In this document: in pieces, positions 1 to 15,590 of the stretch
How positions within the stretch are numbered: position 1 is the stretch's first letter
How the letters are laid out: every line of letters begins with the position of its first letter
NCBI RefSeq assembly: GCF_021725675.1
Contig: NZ_JAKJPO010000001.1
Coordinates: forward strand, 186,001 to 250,000
Origin: Marilutibacter chinensis
GTDB lineage: Bacteria; Pseudomonadota; Gammaproteobacteria; Xanthomonadales; Xanthomonadaceae
Reading direction: 5' to 3'
Length of the DNA stretch: 64,000 bases
The notes under the pieces: model-generated
What the model was told of the DNA's origin: nothing
Database searches by the model: none
What the model saw: only the letters and a program-made list of their open reading frames with translations
Translations under genes and position numbers: made by a program

Positions 1-620
<620 letters not shown>

Positions 621-1100
621 TCACGCCAGCGCCCGCGCCAGCTCCAGCGGATGCCGCTGGCCGGCGAGGAAATCCGCCGCCGCGCGCCAGACCAGCGGAC
701 TGCGATGCTCGTCGCGCCGGGCCTGGAGCTCGGCCGGGGTGAGCCACACGGCACGCAGGATGCCCTCGTCGAGCGGGCGTTCCGGGTCGTGGCGCAGCGG
801 CTCGGCGGCGAATGCGAAACGCAGGTAGTGACGTCCACCGCTGCCGTCGTCGGCGGTCGGCGACTTCCACTGGTAAGCGCCGACGAACGCCGTCAGGCGG
901 ACGTCCCAGCCGGTCTCCTCGCGGGTTTCGCGAAGCGCGGCCTCGAGCAGGGTCTCGTCCGGCTCGAGATGGCCGGCCGGCTGGTTCAGCACGCGGGCGC
1001 CGGCGACCATCTCCTCGACCAGCAGAAGGCGGCCGCCGTCCGCCACCACCGTGGCGACGGTCACGTCGGGTTGCCAGAAGCGGCCTTCGCGATAGCTCAT
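621..1100 (-). CDS. nudJ: NUDIX hydrolase, NudJ type
   Basis: 159-residue Nudix hydrolase. E. coli NudJ hydrolyses thiamin pyrophosphate derivatives and nucleoside di/triphosphates. The Nudix box is complete from G43 to W65: G43, E49, R57-E58, E61-E62 and G64 fit the G-x5-E-x7-REUxEExGU pattern, with E61/E62 as metal ligands. Length is normal for the family. It precedes mnmA on the same strand with a 24-nt gap, the nudJ-mnmA order of E. coli, which supports the name. Substrate preference cannot be read from sequence. Confidence 0.9.
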   Translation of the reverse strand: MSYREGRFWQPDVTVATVVADGGRLLLVEEMVAGARVLNQPAGHLEPDETLLEAALRETREETGWDVRLTAFVGAYQWKSPTADDGSGGRHYLRFAFAAEPLRHDPERPLDEGILRAVWLTPAELQARRDEHRSPLVWRAAADFLAGQRHPLELARALA

Positions 1101-1178
1101 CGGATACCTGCGTGCGTGGTGGGTGGGCCCGGAATCTCCGAATCATCCGGAAATTCCAGATGTCCGGGATGGTGTCCG

Positions 1179-1271
1179 CGGAGCGGGCATGCAAGTGCCC
1201 GCTCCGGCGGAAGCGGGGCAGGCGCTTGCCTGGCCCCGCCCTATCTGAACGAATACGGAGGATCCGTTCAG
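1179..1271. repeat. Three consecutive hairpins between nudJ and the YbjN-like gene
   Basis: Three separate inverted repeats follow each other: arms 1179-1189/1196-1206 (11 bp, perfect), 1213-1223/1228-1239 (about 11 bp with one bulge) and 1245-1251/1265-1271 (7 bp). They lie downstream of the leftward gene ending at 1278 and upstream of nudJ. No long T tract follows. They may act as a transcription or mRNA-processing boundary, or be a REP/BIME-type element. I cannot tell which. Confidence 0.6.
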
Positions 1272-1277
1272 CCTCTT

Positions 1278-1757
1278 CTAGAACTCGTCCTCGCCGTCGG
1301 TCAGCACCACCTCCATCCGGTCGGCGACCTGGGCGGCGTACTCGATCGCGTCGTTCAGCTCGTCGTCGGGAGCATCGGCGGAAATCTTGACCACGTACAC
1401 CGCCATGTCGTCCTGCTTGGCCCAGGCGCCGAGCTTGTTCTCCATCGTTTCCTGCAGCAGCCGGTTGGCGACCAGCGCCGGGAAGTCGCTTTCCTCCGCC
1501 CGGTAGGCCGGTGCCCAGACCTCGCGTACCCGGTGGCTGCCGTAGGTCTCGACGTTGGAGATCACGAAGACGAGCTGGGTACGGCCGTCGTCGACCTCGA
1601 AGGTCATCTTGTAGTCGCCGTCGTCGTCGATCTCGTAGTCGTGGCCGAGCGCGTCGAGCTGGCGCTTGATCGCGGCGTCCTGCGCATGCGCAGTACTGCC
1701 GAACAGCGCGGCGCAGGACAGCAGGGTGGTCGCCAGCAAAGCCGAGGTCAGTCGCAT
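1278..1757 (-). CDS. Secreted YbjN-like protein
   Basis: 159 residues. M1-A25 is a clear Sec signal peptide (basic MRLTS start, hydrophobic core, AHA-Q cleavage near residue 25), so the product is periplasmic or exported. The mature part is acidic, with an alternating strand/helix pattern around residues 40-150 that resembles the YbjN/DUF1821 fold (a type III chaperone-like fold). No catalytic motif is visible. I chose the internal ATG at 1757 because it puts the signal peptide at the N-terminus; the longer upstream reading overlaps clpS on the other strand. It is divergent from clpS with 114 nt between. Function unknown; the YbjN assignment is tentative. Confidence 0.72.
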   Translation of the reverse strand: MRLTSALLATTLLSCAALFGSTAHAQDAAIKRQLDALGHDYEIDDDGDYKMTFEVDDGRTQLVFVISNVETYGSHRVREVWAPAYRAEESDFPALVANRLLQETMENKLGAWAKQDDMAVYVVKISADAPDDELNDAIEYAAQVADRMEVVLTDGEDEF

Positions 1758-1859
1758 CGTATATCCCCCTGGGTGGATGGGTCGTGGTCCAGCGTTGAAG
1801 AAGACAACGGCCGCATTGTGCCGGTGCCCGCGGGGGAGCGTCCATCCGCGGGCGCCCCT

Positions 1860-1865
1860 TATAAT
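1860..1865 (+). promoter_or_regulatory. Candidate -10 element of clpS, possibly leaderless
   Basis: A perfect TATAAT ends six bases before the clpS ATG at 1872. If it is the -10 box, transcription starts at or within a base or two of the ATG and the mRNA would be leaderless. No convincing -35 box is seen at the right distance, and no Shine-Dalgarno is visible. Confidence 0.45.
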
Positions 1866-1871
1866 CGCGGC

Positions 1872-2192
1872 ATGGCGAAACAGATCGACCAAGAACACAG
1901 CCACGGCGTCCTGGTGGAAGTCGGCAAGCCCGAGGTGGCCCGCCCGCCGCTGTACTCGGTGCTGCTGCTGAACGACGACTACACCCCGATGGACTTCGTG
2001 GTCGAGGTGCTGATGCGGTTCTTCCCGATGAACATCGAGAAGGCCACCCAGATCATGCTGCATGTCCATACCCGGGGCAGGGGCGTGTGCGGCGTCTTCA
2101 CCCGCGAGGTGGCGGAGTCCAAGGTGGCCCAGGTGAACGAATATTCAAGACTCAACCAGCACCCCTTGCTGTGCACCATGGAAAAGGCCTAA
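1872..2192 (+). CDS. clpS: ATP-dependent Clp protease adaptor ClpS
   Basis: 106-residue N-recognin that binds proteins with destabilising N-terminal residues and hands them to ClpA/ClpP. The binding-pocket residues known from E. coli ClpS are at the same positions: N34, D35, D36, T38, M40, V43, M62, V65 and H66. The N-terminal 20 residues form the flexible extension needed for delivery. ATG 1872 gives the standard length. clpA follows at 2407, the usual partner arrangement. aat, which creates N-degrons by adding Leu/Phe, lies 3 kb downstream, so writer, reader and unfoldase of the bacterial N-end rule are together here. Confidence 0.97.
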   Translation: MAKQIDQEHSHGVLVEVGKPEVARPPLYSVLLLNDDYTPMDFVVEVLMRFFPMNIEKATQIMLHVHTRGRGVCGVFTREVAESKVAQVNEYSRLNQHPLLCTMEKA

Positions 2193-2406
2193 AAGCTCTG
2201 TTCATGACGTCCTATCCAGTGAGGGGCGGCAGCAACGGGGCGGGTTGACCTGATAGGTTGAACCTCGCGCGGCCGACCCGGTCCAAGAATGCAGGAGGAA
2301 CACGGGCAGGGGCGGTCGACGGGATTCAGTGTCCCCCCCGGACGCGGTGGAATTCCGTCGCGGAAACCCCCATACAGGACCGCAGTAGCTTTCCCGGAGA
2401 TCATCC

Positions 2407-4692
<2,286 letters not shown>

Positions 4693-4716
4693 CCCGCCGG
4701 CCAGATCCGGTCCACG

Positions 4717-4742
4717 AAAAAGGCGGCCTTGGCCGCCTTTTT
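4717..4742. terminator. Bidirectional rho-independent terminator between clpA and infA
   Basis: Perfect inverted repeat with 12-bp arms (4717-4728 and 4731-4742) whose outer ends are five A on the left and five T on the right. The GC core is GGCGGCC/GGCCGCC. Read rightward it terminates clpA; read leftward it terminates infA. It is placed exactly between the convergent genes. Confidence 0.92.
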
Positions 4743-4762
4743 CAATCAATGAGTTGCAGCAA

Positions 4763-4981
4763 TTATTTCATGCGGTAGGTGATGCGACCCTTGGTCAGGT
4801 CGTAGGGCGTCATTTCCACCTTCACGCGGTCGCCGGTCAGGATGCGGATGTAGTGCTTGCGCATGCGGCCGGAGATGTGGGCGATGATCTCGTGCCCGTT
4901 TTCGAGGCGCACGCGGAACATGGTATTCGGAAGGGTTTCCGAAACCGTGCCCTCGAATTCGATCACGTCGTCTTTGGCCAT
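4763..4981 (-). CDS. infA: Translation initiation factor IF-1
   Basis: 72-residue single OB-fold S1-type protein. It begins [11 protein letters not shown] and contains the IF-1 hallmarks [11 protein letters not shown] and [14 protein letters not shown], followed by [13 protein letters not shown]. Length and sequence are those of proteobacterial IF-1, which binds the 30S A-site during initiation. ATG 4981 gives the standard MAK start. It is convergent with clpA across a shared terminator, and aat is the next gene upstream on the same strand, an order common in gammaproteobacteria. Confidence 0.98.
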   Translation of the reverse strand: MAKDDVIEFEGTVSETLPNTMFRVRLENGHEIIAHISGRMRKHYIRILTGDRVKVEMTPYDLTKGRITYRMK

Positions 4982-5161
4982 GTGTTCCTTGGTGTTGCGG
5001 TATGGGGATTGTCGGGAAGGAAAGGCCGCCGCGGGCGGGTTTCCGGAAGCGACTGACAAGCCGCGCATTCTGCCATGCCTGTGGCGGCGGCGCAAAGAAC
5101 GCGTTAAGCCGGCGCCGGTAGTCTTCCCAGACCGAGCGCCGGTGTACCGGCCGCCGTCGCC

Positions 5162-5944
5162 TCAGCCGGCGGGTGGTGCGGCTGGTCTGCCTTCGGCCAG
5201 TTCCATGGCAGCCATCGTTCCGAAGCGTTCCCGCCAGTCGCCCGGCGGGGAGGGCAGCGCCACCTGTCGGGCGACGGCCCCGAGGAATTCCGCGCGCGGC
5301 ATCGCGACCGCCCCCAGGCTGAGCAGGTGCGCGTTCTCGACCTGGGCATCGAGCAGCGGCCAGCCCCACTCGTGCAGGCGCCGGGCGAGCCCGGCCAGGG
5401 CGACCTTCGATCCACCGGATTCGGCGCTGAACATGCTCTCGCCGAAGAACATCCGTCCGACCGCGACGCCGTAGAGGCCTCCGACCAGGCGACCGCCACC
5501 GGAGCCGTCATCATCGACGACCTCGATCGAATGGGCATGGCCGGCGCGATGCAGGTCGAGGTAGGCGCGGATCATCGCATCGGTGATCCAGGTACCGCGC
5601 TGGCCGTCGCGACGGATTCCGGCGCAGCGGCGGATCACCGCTTCGAAAGCGTGGTCGGCCCGCAGCGTCCAAGCGGAACGGCGCAGGCGGCGACGGAACC
5701 TGGACGGGAGATGGACCCCTTCGCGGTCGATGCGGAACACGGTACGGGGATCGGGCGACCACCACAGCAGCGGCTGGCCCGCGGAGTACCAGGGAAACAC
5801 GCCGTGGCGATAGGCATTCAGCAGGCGGGGCACGGACAGGTCGCCGCCGATCGCGAGCAGGCCATTGGGGGACGCGAGTGCGGTGTCGGGCGGCGGGAAC
5901 GGTGCCGTCGGATCGGCGGACAACAGGCACGGGAGCTGGCTCAT
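5162..5944 (-). CDS. aat: Leucyl/phenylalanyl-tRNA-protein transferase
   Basis: 260-residue cytoplasmic transferase that adds Leu or Phe from aminoacyl-tRNA to N-terminal Arg or Lys of proteins, producing N-degrons read by ClpS. Family landmarks seen in order: GLLAIGGDLS (about 28-37), YRHGVFPWY (about 45-53), WWSPDPR (about 61-67), TWITDAM, GGLYGVAVGRMFFGESMFS and LLDAQVENAHL near the C-terminus. ATG 5944 gives the family length. The gene is on the infA side of the ClpS/ClpA block. Confidence 0.96.
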   Translation of the reverse strand: MSQLPCLLSADPTAPFPPPDTALASPNGLLAIGGDLSVPRLLNAYRHGVFPWYSAGQPLLWWSPDPRTVFRIDREGVHLPSRFRRRLRRSAWTLRADHAFEAVIRRCAGIRRDGQRGTWITDAMIRAYLDLHRAGHAHSIEVVDDDGSGGGRLVGGLYGVAVGRMFFGESMFSAESGGSKVALAGLARRLHEWGWPLLDAQVENAHLLSLGAVAMPRAEFLGAVARQVALPSPPGDWRERFGTMAAMELAEGRPAAPPAG

Positions 5945-6036
5945 TGCCGAAGGGTAGCGGCTGACAGCGGATGCGTGCGGATCGGGCGGGCACGATATCC
6001 CGGGGCATCGCGTTCTTCCGCATCGTTTCGTGGCCG

Positions 6037-7173
6037 TCAGGTTTCCGCCCGGCGAAAAGGGGAGTGGGCCGCCAGCGTGCGGGCATGCTGCCGGACCGCG
6101 GCGGTCTGCTGTCGACACCAGTCCTGCAGGGCCGCCCGGAATTGCGGGTGCGCGATCCAATGGTGGCTGCGGGTAAGGGCCGGCAGGAAGCCGCGCGCGA
6201 GCTTGTGCTCGCCCTGGGCGCCCGGCTCGAAGCGGGTCAGGCCCTCGCGCAGACAATAGTCGATGCCCTGGTAATAGCAGGTCTCGAAATGCAGGCCGGG
6301 CAGTCTCACGTGACTGCCCCAGTAGCGCCCGTACAGGGTGTCGCCGCCACGCAGGCACAGCGCGCCGGCGACCGTGTCCCCTCCGAGTTCGGCCAGGATC
6401 AACACCAGCTGCCGTGGCATCGTTGCAGCGAGGTGCCGCAGGAACGGCAGGGTCAATGCCGGATGGTTGCCGTACTCGGCGAAGGTCTGCAGATAGAAGC
6501 CGTGCATCGCGGCGAGATCGGCGGGGTCGGCCTCGTCGCCGTGCACGATGCGGAATCCGACGCGACTGCGGGCGACCCGGGAACGCTCCTGGCGGATGTT
6601 CTTGCGGTGCTTGTGGTCGAAGGCAGCGAGGAAGGCGTCGAAGTCCTGCCAACCTGCGTCGTTGCGCCAGTGATACTGCACGTCCAGGCGCTGCAGCCAG
6701 TCGGCTCCGAAGCACGGTGTCTCCTCTACCGGATGGAAGTTCACGTGGGCCGAGGACACCGCGCCCCCGTCGCAAAACGTGGCCATTGCCGCCGTCAGCA
6801 TGGAGCGGTGGGCGGCATCGGCAGCCAGCAGCCGCGGTCCGCTGACCGGCGAGTAGGGCACCGCGCACAGCCACTTTGGGAAATACTCCAAACCGTGATG
6901 GGTGTACGCATGGGCCCAGGCGTGGTCGAACACGAATTCGCCGTGGGAGTTGTTCTTCAGGTAGCCAGGGGCGGCGGCGATCAGGGCGCCGTCCCGCCAC
7001 AGGGTGAGGTGGTGCGGCGTCCAGCCCCAGTCCGGCCGGATGCAGCCGTACTGCTCGAGCCCGGCGAGAAAGGCGTGGGAGACGAAGGGATTGCGGCCGT
7101 CGTGCAGGGCGTCCCAGCGGGAGGGCTCGACCTGGTCGAGCCCGGCGAGCCAGCGGATCTCGGTGGCACTCAT
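6037..7173 (-). CDS. FemAB-like GNAT-fold acyltransferase (PF04339/DUF482 type)
   Basis: 378 residues without signal peptide. It contains the signature stretches of the family annotated as peptidogalycan biosynthesis / FemAB-like: WGWTPHHLTLW, FVFDHAWAHAY, FHPVEETPCF, FDHKHRKNIRQER, HYTF-like HGFYLQTFAEYGN, and a C-terminal RFEPGAQGEHKLARGFLP segment followed by HWIAHPQF. The real substrate of these proteins is not established. ATG 7173 overlaps the stop of the upstream DUF2254 gene (ATGA at 7170-7173), so the two are translationally coupled. Confidence 0.85.
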   Translation of the reverse strand: MSATEIRWLAGLDQVEPSRWDALHDGRNPFVSHAFLAGLEQYGCIRPDWGWTPHHLTLWRDGALIAAAPGYLKNNSHGEFVFDHAWAHAYTHHGLEYFPKWLCAVPYSPVSGPRLLAADAAHRSMLTAAMATFCDGGAVSSAHVNFHPVEETPCFGADWLQRLDVQYHWRNDAGWQDFDAFLAAFDHKHRKNIRQERSRVARSRVGFRIVHGDEADPADLAAMHGFYLQTFAEYGNHPALTLPFLRHLAATMPRQLVLILAELGGDTVAGALCLRGGDTLYGRYWGSHVRLPGLHFETCYYQGIDYCLREGLTRFEPGAQGEHKLARGFLPALTRSHHWIAHPQFRAALQDWCRQQTAAVRQHARTLAAHSPFRRAET

Positions 7174-8465
7174 CCGGCGTCCGGGACCTCGGTTTCGGGC
7201 GGATCCTGCAGCAGCGACGGCCGGGCGGCCGCACGTACGGCTTCCAGGTCCGGCGCGAAGCCCATCGCCGCTTCCGCGCGTGCCAGCGCACCGCGCGCGT
7301 GCCGACGCAGCGGGATCTCGAAGCGCGGATCGCCGAGATCGGCCAGGGCCGCGAGGGCCTTCTGCAGGCGGATGCCGATCTCGCGCATGCCGGCGCCGTC
7401 GCGCGCGATCGGCGGAAACACATCGTCGAACATGTCCTCCTCGCGCAGCGCCGGGACGAACACGCGAGGATAGGTGATCTCGACTTCCTCCTCGCGGCGC
7501 GCGCGGCCCCGGGACCAGCCCGACAGCAGGCGTACGACCGTTCCGATCACGTCGATCGCGGTGCCCGGGTCGTTGATGCCGGGAGAAAGCGCCCTGATCG
7601 CGACCTCGGTCAGCACGACCAGGCCGTAGCGAGGATCGTGCTCGAAGGTCCTGGCATCGCCGATGACGAAAGCCTTGCGGATCTCCGCGGCCTGCTCCTC
7701 TCCAATGGCTGCCGACGCCATCGCCAGCGGCCGCCCGGGAACCGCGAACGTGCCCGGCAAGGCCTCCAGGTGAACGTCGAATCCGCCCTCCCGGCTGACC
7801 CGGTCGAGCCGCTCGATGTCGACGTACTCGATGTAACCGACCCGTCCGGCCTCGATCGCAACGCCGCCGTCCGGAGCCGGGCGATAAGGGGCGCCGCCGA
7901 GCCATGGACTGCGTGCGCGGTGCTGCATCGCCCGCCGGGTCGCATCCTCGACCAGGTTGACGGTCTCGCCCATCCGTCCGAACCGCGACAGCTGCTCGAT
8001 CCAGCGCAGCAGGGTGACGGTGATCAGCACGATCACCGCGATGGTCGCGGCCAGCAGCAGGACCCGGCCGCTGTCGCCGTAGATGCTGGCGCTGAGCGCG
8101 ATCAGGCCGACGATGGAGTAGAGGAATGCGCCGATGAATGTCGCCAGCGAGGCCTGGGCGGTCGTGTCCTCGATCAGCAGCTTGGCGGCGCGCGGGGTGG
8201 CGGTCGTCGACGCGGTGCCGTAGGCGGACACCATCGTCGCCAGCGAGAACGTGGTCACCGCCAGCATCGACGTGGCGAGGATGCCGAGGATGTTGCCGAC
8301 CGAGCCGGCCCCGATCGACCCGGCCAGGCCCGGCGGGATCAGCGGCTGGGCGACCGCGCCCAGCAACGCCGTGACGATGCCGAGCGCGCCGTACAACGAT
8401 GCGCGGAACCACATACGCCGCGTCAGCCGCGAGAGCAGGAACCGCCACTTTTCGGTGATTGCCAT
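7170..8465 (-). CDS. DUF2254 membrane protein
   Basis: 431 residues. Four hydrophobic helices lie in the first third (about 20-42, 55-80, 105-130 and 133-152), followed by a long soluble part. Conserved DUF2254 pieces seen include GNILGILATSMLAVTTFSLATM (split here as GNILGILATS and AVTTFSLATM), TPRAAKLLIEDTTAQ, and GINDPGTAIDVIG in the soluble domain. Function of the family is unknown; it is an inner-membrane protein. It is upstream of and overlaps the FemAB-like gene by four bases. Confidence 0.87.
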   Translation of the reverse strand: MAITEKWRFLLSRLTRRMWFRASLYGALGIVTALLGAVAQPLIPPGLAGSIGAGSVGNILGILATSMLAVTTFSLATMVSAYGTASTTATPRAAKLLIEDTTAQASLATFIGAFLYSIVGLIALSASIYGDSGRVLLLAATIAVIVLITVTLLRWIEQLSRFGRMGETVNLVEDATRRAMQHRARSPWLGGAPYRPAPDGGVAIEAGRVGYIEYVDIERLDRVSREGGFDVHLEALPGTFAVPGRPLAMASAAIGEEQAAEIRKAFVIGDARTFEHDPRYGLVVLTEVAIRALSPGINDPGTAIDVIGTVVRLLSGWSRGRARREEEVEITYPRVFVPALREEDMFDDVFPPIARDGAGMREIGIRLQKALAALADLGDPRFEIPLRRHARGALARAEAAMGFAPDLEAVRAAARPSLLQDPPETEVPDAG

Positions 8466-8558
8466 GCAGGTCTTCCGTCCGGGCCTGATGCCAGTATGGC
8501 CGGCCGCGGGTACGTCGCGTTCACCGCGTTCCTGCGACCGGCATCCGTGCGGCCCGGT

Positions 8559-9461
8559 TCAGGGCCTGAGGTGGAGCACGTCGATGGTCGGTGGATTGAA
8601 CAACCGCATCGGCAGGCCGATCTCGCCGAGCCCGGAGGTGACGAACACCCGCACCGTGCCCCGCGGCGTCGCGAACAGGCGCTCGCCGCGGTCGAAGCCG
8701 TAGACGCTCGGGATCACGTGCGGGTACAGCAGCGGGATCCGGATCTGGCCGCCGTGGGTATGCCCGGCCAGGACCAGGCCGGCATCCGTCGGCGACAGTT
8801 CGATCGCGCTGTCCGGGTTGTGCGCGAGCACGAAGGTGGGCCGGGCCGGATCGGGGAAGCGCCGCAGGAAGGTCGGATCGTCCTTGCCGGCCCAGCGGTC
8901 GCCCAGGCCGGCCCAGCGTATTCCGACCGGGTCCACCAGTACGCGACCCTCGATCACTTCGACCCCGAGCGCGGCCAGCGCGGCGCGCAGTTCCGCGTCG
9001 ATGTCCGGGCCCGGCGCCTGCTGGTCGTGATTGCCGAGCACCGCATGGACCGGCGCGCGCAGTTCCGCCAGCGGCGCGAACATCTCACGCAATGGCGCGC
9101 CGCCAGGCTCGTAGGTCAGGTCGCCGGCGATCAGCACCGCGTCCAGTTGCAGGGTGTTCAGGCGATCGACCACGCGACGCAGATAGCCGGTGTCCTTGTA
9201 GACGCCCAGATGGATGTCGCTCACCAGCGCGATCGTCGCACGTGCGCCGGTGCCGGGCAGGGTGGTTTCCCGCACGCGGAGCATCTGCGGTTCGACGAAG
9301 CGCGCCCAGACGAACACCAGCAGCGCCGCCATCGCCGCGCCGGCGATCAGCCGCCCGCGCGGACGGCGCAGGCGCCACGCGAGCCAGGCCAGGACGGGGA
9401 ACACGAGGTAGCTGCCGAAGAACAGCGCCTGCTTGATCAACAGCTTGTCCATCGGAGACAT
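8559..9461 (-). CDS. Membrane-anchored metallophosphoesterase (YaeI-like)
   Basis: 300 residues. Two N-terminal hydrophobic segments (about 10-28 and 38-56) anchor a calcineurin-type phosphoesterase domain. The dimetal motifs are complete: SDIH at 81-84, GDL at 113-115, GNHD at 143-146, and GHTHGGQ in the C-terminal third. YaeI-type proteins act as phosphodiesterases; the substrate here is not known. Start could be M1 (9461) or M4 (9452). It is separate from trxB by 57 nt on the same strand. Confidence 0.88.
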   Translation of the reverse strand: MSPMDKLLIKQALFFGSYLVFPVLAWLAWRLRRPRGRLIAGAAMAALLVFVWARFVEPQMLRVRETTLPGTGARATIALVSDIHLGVYKDTGYLRRVVDRLNTLQLDAVLIAGDLTYEPGGAPLREMFAPLAELRAPVHAVLGNHDQQAPGPDIDAELRAALAALGVEVIEGRVLVDPVGIRWAGLGDRWAGKDDPTFLRRFPDPARPTFVLAHNPDSAIELSPTDAGLVLAGHTHGGQIRIPLLYPHVIPSVYGFDRGERLFATPRGTVRVFVTSGLGEIGLPMRLFNPPTIDVLHLRP

Positions 9462-9518
9462 CCTTGTCGTCGGCGCTTCGGCGGGCCGCTCAAGGGCGGG
9501 GGAGCCGGACGGGGTGGA

Positions 9519-13190
<3,672 letters not shown>

Positions 13191-13375
13191 GCGCCCCCCT
13201 TTCGGTGAGATCGGCGCAGGACGCGGTGAGGCCTTCCGCTGAACGTCCATCGCGGCTCACGCAGCTCCTGCGACCGCTTCCAGGGCCGTTCCTGCGACGG
13301 CGGAAGCGGTGGAGCGCCTCCGTTCATCGAGCGCCCCGCACACTCGTCCCATATCGCACCTCCGAGGATGCCCAG

Positions 13376-14008
13376 ATGCGTCTGACCCGCCTGTTCGCAA
13401 CCACCGCCACCCTGGCCGCGCTGCTGTTCGCGTCCGGCGTCCATGCCGGCGCCCGCGAGGACATGGCGAGCTTCACCCGGGGCCTGAAGGGCCTCGATGG
13501 AGAGTTCACCCAGAGGGTCTTCGACGCCAACGGTAAGCTGAAGGAAACCTCGACCGGCAAGGTCGCGGTATCCGCGCCGCGGCAGTTCCGCTGGGAATAC
13601 CTGACGCCATATCCGCAGCTGATCGTGGCCGACGGTCGCACGGTATGGATCTACGATCCGGACCTGGCCCAGGTCACCCGCCGCCCACAGGGCGTCGAGG
13701 AGCAGAACAACCCGCTCGGCGCCCTGGTCGATCCGTCCCGGCTCGATGCCCAGTTCACCGTCACCGAAGCCGGCCAGGCCGACGGTCTGAGCTGGCTGAC
13801 GCTGTCGCCGAAGGATGCCGCCGATGCCAGCTTCAGCTCGGCACGGCTGGGCTTCCGTGGCGGCGCGCTGGCGCGGATGAGCATCGTCGACACGCTCGGC
13901 CAGCGCACCGAGATCGAATTCAGCCCGTGGACCCGCAATCCCGGCTTCGCCAAAGGCACCTTCAGCTACACGCCTCCGGAAGACGTGGACGTGATCGGCG
14001 AAGGCTGA
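13376..14008 (+). CDS. lolA: Outer-membrane lipoprotein carrier protein LolA
   Basis: 210 residues. Signal peptide at 1-24 with a VHA-G cleavage site, so periplasmic. The mature part has LolA landmarks: the N-terminal FTRGLKGLDGEFTQRVFD, the PRQFRWEY strand, and TVWIYDPDLAQVT. LolA ferries lipoproteins from LolCDE to LolB. ATG 13376 is preceded by GAGGATGCCC. It sits between ftsK and rarA, the standard ftsK-lolA-rarA order. Confidence 0.95.
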   Translation: MRLTRLFATTATLAALLFASGVHAGAREDMASFTRGLKGLDGEFTQRVFDANGKLKETSTGKVAVSAPRQFRWEYLTPYPQLIVADGRTVWIYDPDLAQVTRRPQGVEEQNNPLGALVDPSRLDAQFTVTEAGQADGLSWLTLSPKDAADASFSSARLGFRGGALARMSIVDTLGQRTEIEFSPWTRNPGFAKGTFSYTPPEDVDVIGEG

Positions 14009-14120
14009 GCGACGCCGCTCCTGCGGAATACGTGAGGGCACGTGGTCCTTGTCGGATCTCGCCCTGACGGACGCGCGATTGGTATCGTGGGCGTTCCCAA
14101 CCTCGTTCGCATCCCGAACC

Positions 14121-15572
14121 TTGTCACGCCGCGCTTCGCAATCGCCGCCTGAAACTCCGGACCTGCTGGGTGCCGGTGGTGAATCGAGTCCGTTGTCGCC
14201 GTCATCGCCGGTGCCGGTCGCGGGCGCGGCGCTTCGCCCGCTGGCCGAGCGCATGCGTCCGGCCAGCCTCGACGAGATGGTCGGCCAGCGTCGCCTGCTG
14301 GCCGGGGGCAGCGCGTTGCGCCGCGCGATCGAGGGCGGCCACGTCCACTCGATGGTGCTGTGGGGGCCTCCGGGTTGCGGCAAGACCACCCTCGCGCTGC
14401 TGCTGGCGAAGTACGCCGACGCCGAATTCCGGGCGATCTCGGCGGTGCTGTCCGGACTGCCGGAAGTGCGCCAGGTGCTGGCCGAAGCCGCGCATCGCTT
14501 CGCCGGCGGTCGCCGCACCGTGCTGTTCGTCGACGAGGTCCATCGCTTCAACAAGGCGCAGCAGGATGCGTTCCTGCCGCACATCGAACGCGGCACGATC
14601 CTGTTCGTCGGTGCGACCACCGAGAACCCCTCGTTCGAGCTGAACTCCGCACTGCTGTCGCGCTGCCGCGTGCACGTGATGGAGGCGGTATCGGCCGAGG
14701 ACATCGGCACCGCCCTGCGTCATGCGCTGGACGACGGGGTGCGAGGGCTCGGCGGGCAGGCGATCGAGGTCGACGATGCCCGCCTGGCCGAGATCGCCCG
14801 TGCCGCCGATGGCGATGTGCGCCGGGCCCTGACACTGCTGGAAATCGCCGCCGAACTGGCGGTCGAAGAGGGCGGAAGGATCACCGAAGCCACCCTCGTG
14901 CAGGTCCTGGCCGACCGCACCCGCCGCTTCGACAAGGGCGGCGAGCAGTTCTACGACCAGATCTCGGCGCTGCACAAGTCGGTGCGCAGCTCCAACCCCG
15001 ATGCCGCGCTGTACTGGCTGACGCGGATGCTCGACGGCGGCTGCGACCCGGTCTATCTCGCCCGCCGGCTGACCCGGATGGCGGTCGAGGACATCGGCCT
15101 GGCCGACCCGCGCGCACTGCAGATGGCAACCGAAGCCTGGGATGCCTACGACCGCCTCGGCAGCCCAGAGGGCGAGCTCGCGCTGGCGCAGGTCGCGATC
15201 TACCTGGCCAGCACCGCGAAGTCGAATGCCGCCTACACCGCGTTCAAGGCGGCGAAATCCGACGTGCGCGAGTTCGGTACCCAGGAGGTGCCGCTGCATC
15301 TGCGCAATGCGCCGACCAGGTTGATGAAGTCCCTCGGCTATTCGAAGGGCTATCAGTACGATCACGACGCCGAAGGCGGCATCGCGCTGGACCAGACCGG
15401 TTTTCCGGACGCGCTCGGCGAGCGGGTGTACTACCGCCCGGTCGAGCGTGGCATGGAGATCAGGCTGAAGGAGAAGCTCGACCGCCTGCGCGCGACCCGC
15501 GAGCGGGCCCGGCGTGAGGCCGGCGAAGATCCCGGCAAAGGCGGGTCCGCGGAAGACGGCGGGCGGGACTGA
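14121..15572 (+). CDS. rarA: Replication-associated recombination protein A (RarA/MgsA)
   Basis: AAA+ ATPase related to clamp loaders that acts at stalled forks. With TTG 14121 as start it has 483 residues, Walker A GPPGCGKT at 82-89, Walker B D138-E139, sensor region TTENPSFELN, and the C-terminal MgsA tetramerisation domain with the typical SAVLSGLPEVRQ and YLASTAKSNAAY. The start is uncertain: TTG 14049 and TTG 14193 are in-frame alternatives, and no ATG lies in the right place. I favour 14121 because MSRRASQSPPETPDLLG gives a short N-terminus before the conserved LRPLAERMRP. Confidence 0.93.
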   Translation: MSRRASQSPPETPDLLGAGGESSPLSPSSPVPVAGAALRPLAERMRPASLDEMVGQRRLLAGGSALRRAIEGGHVHSMVLWGPPGCGKTTLALLLAKYADAEFRAISAVLSGLPEVRQVLAEAAHRFAGGRRTVLFVDEVHRFNKAQQDAFLPHIERGTILFVGATTENPSFELNSALLSRCRVHVMEAVSAEDIGTALRHALDDGVRGLGGQAIEVDDARLAEIARAADGDVRRALTLLEIAAELAVEEGGRITEATLVQVLADRTRRFDKGGEQFYDQISALHKSVRSSNPDAALYWLTRMLDGGCDPVYLARRLTRMAVEDIGLADPRALQMATEAWDAYDRLGSPEGELALAQVAIYLASTAKSNAAYTAFKAAKSDVREFGTQEVPLHLRNAPTRLMKSLGYSKGYQYDHDAEGGIALDQTGFPDALGERVYYRPVERGMEIRLKEKLDRLRATRERARREAGEDPGKGGSAEDGGRD

Positions 15573-15590
15573 ATCAGGCGAGGGGGCGTT

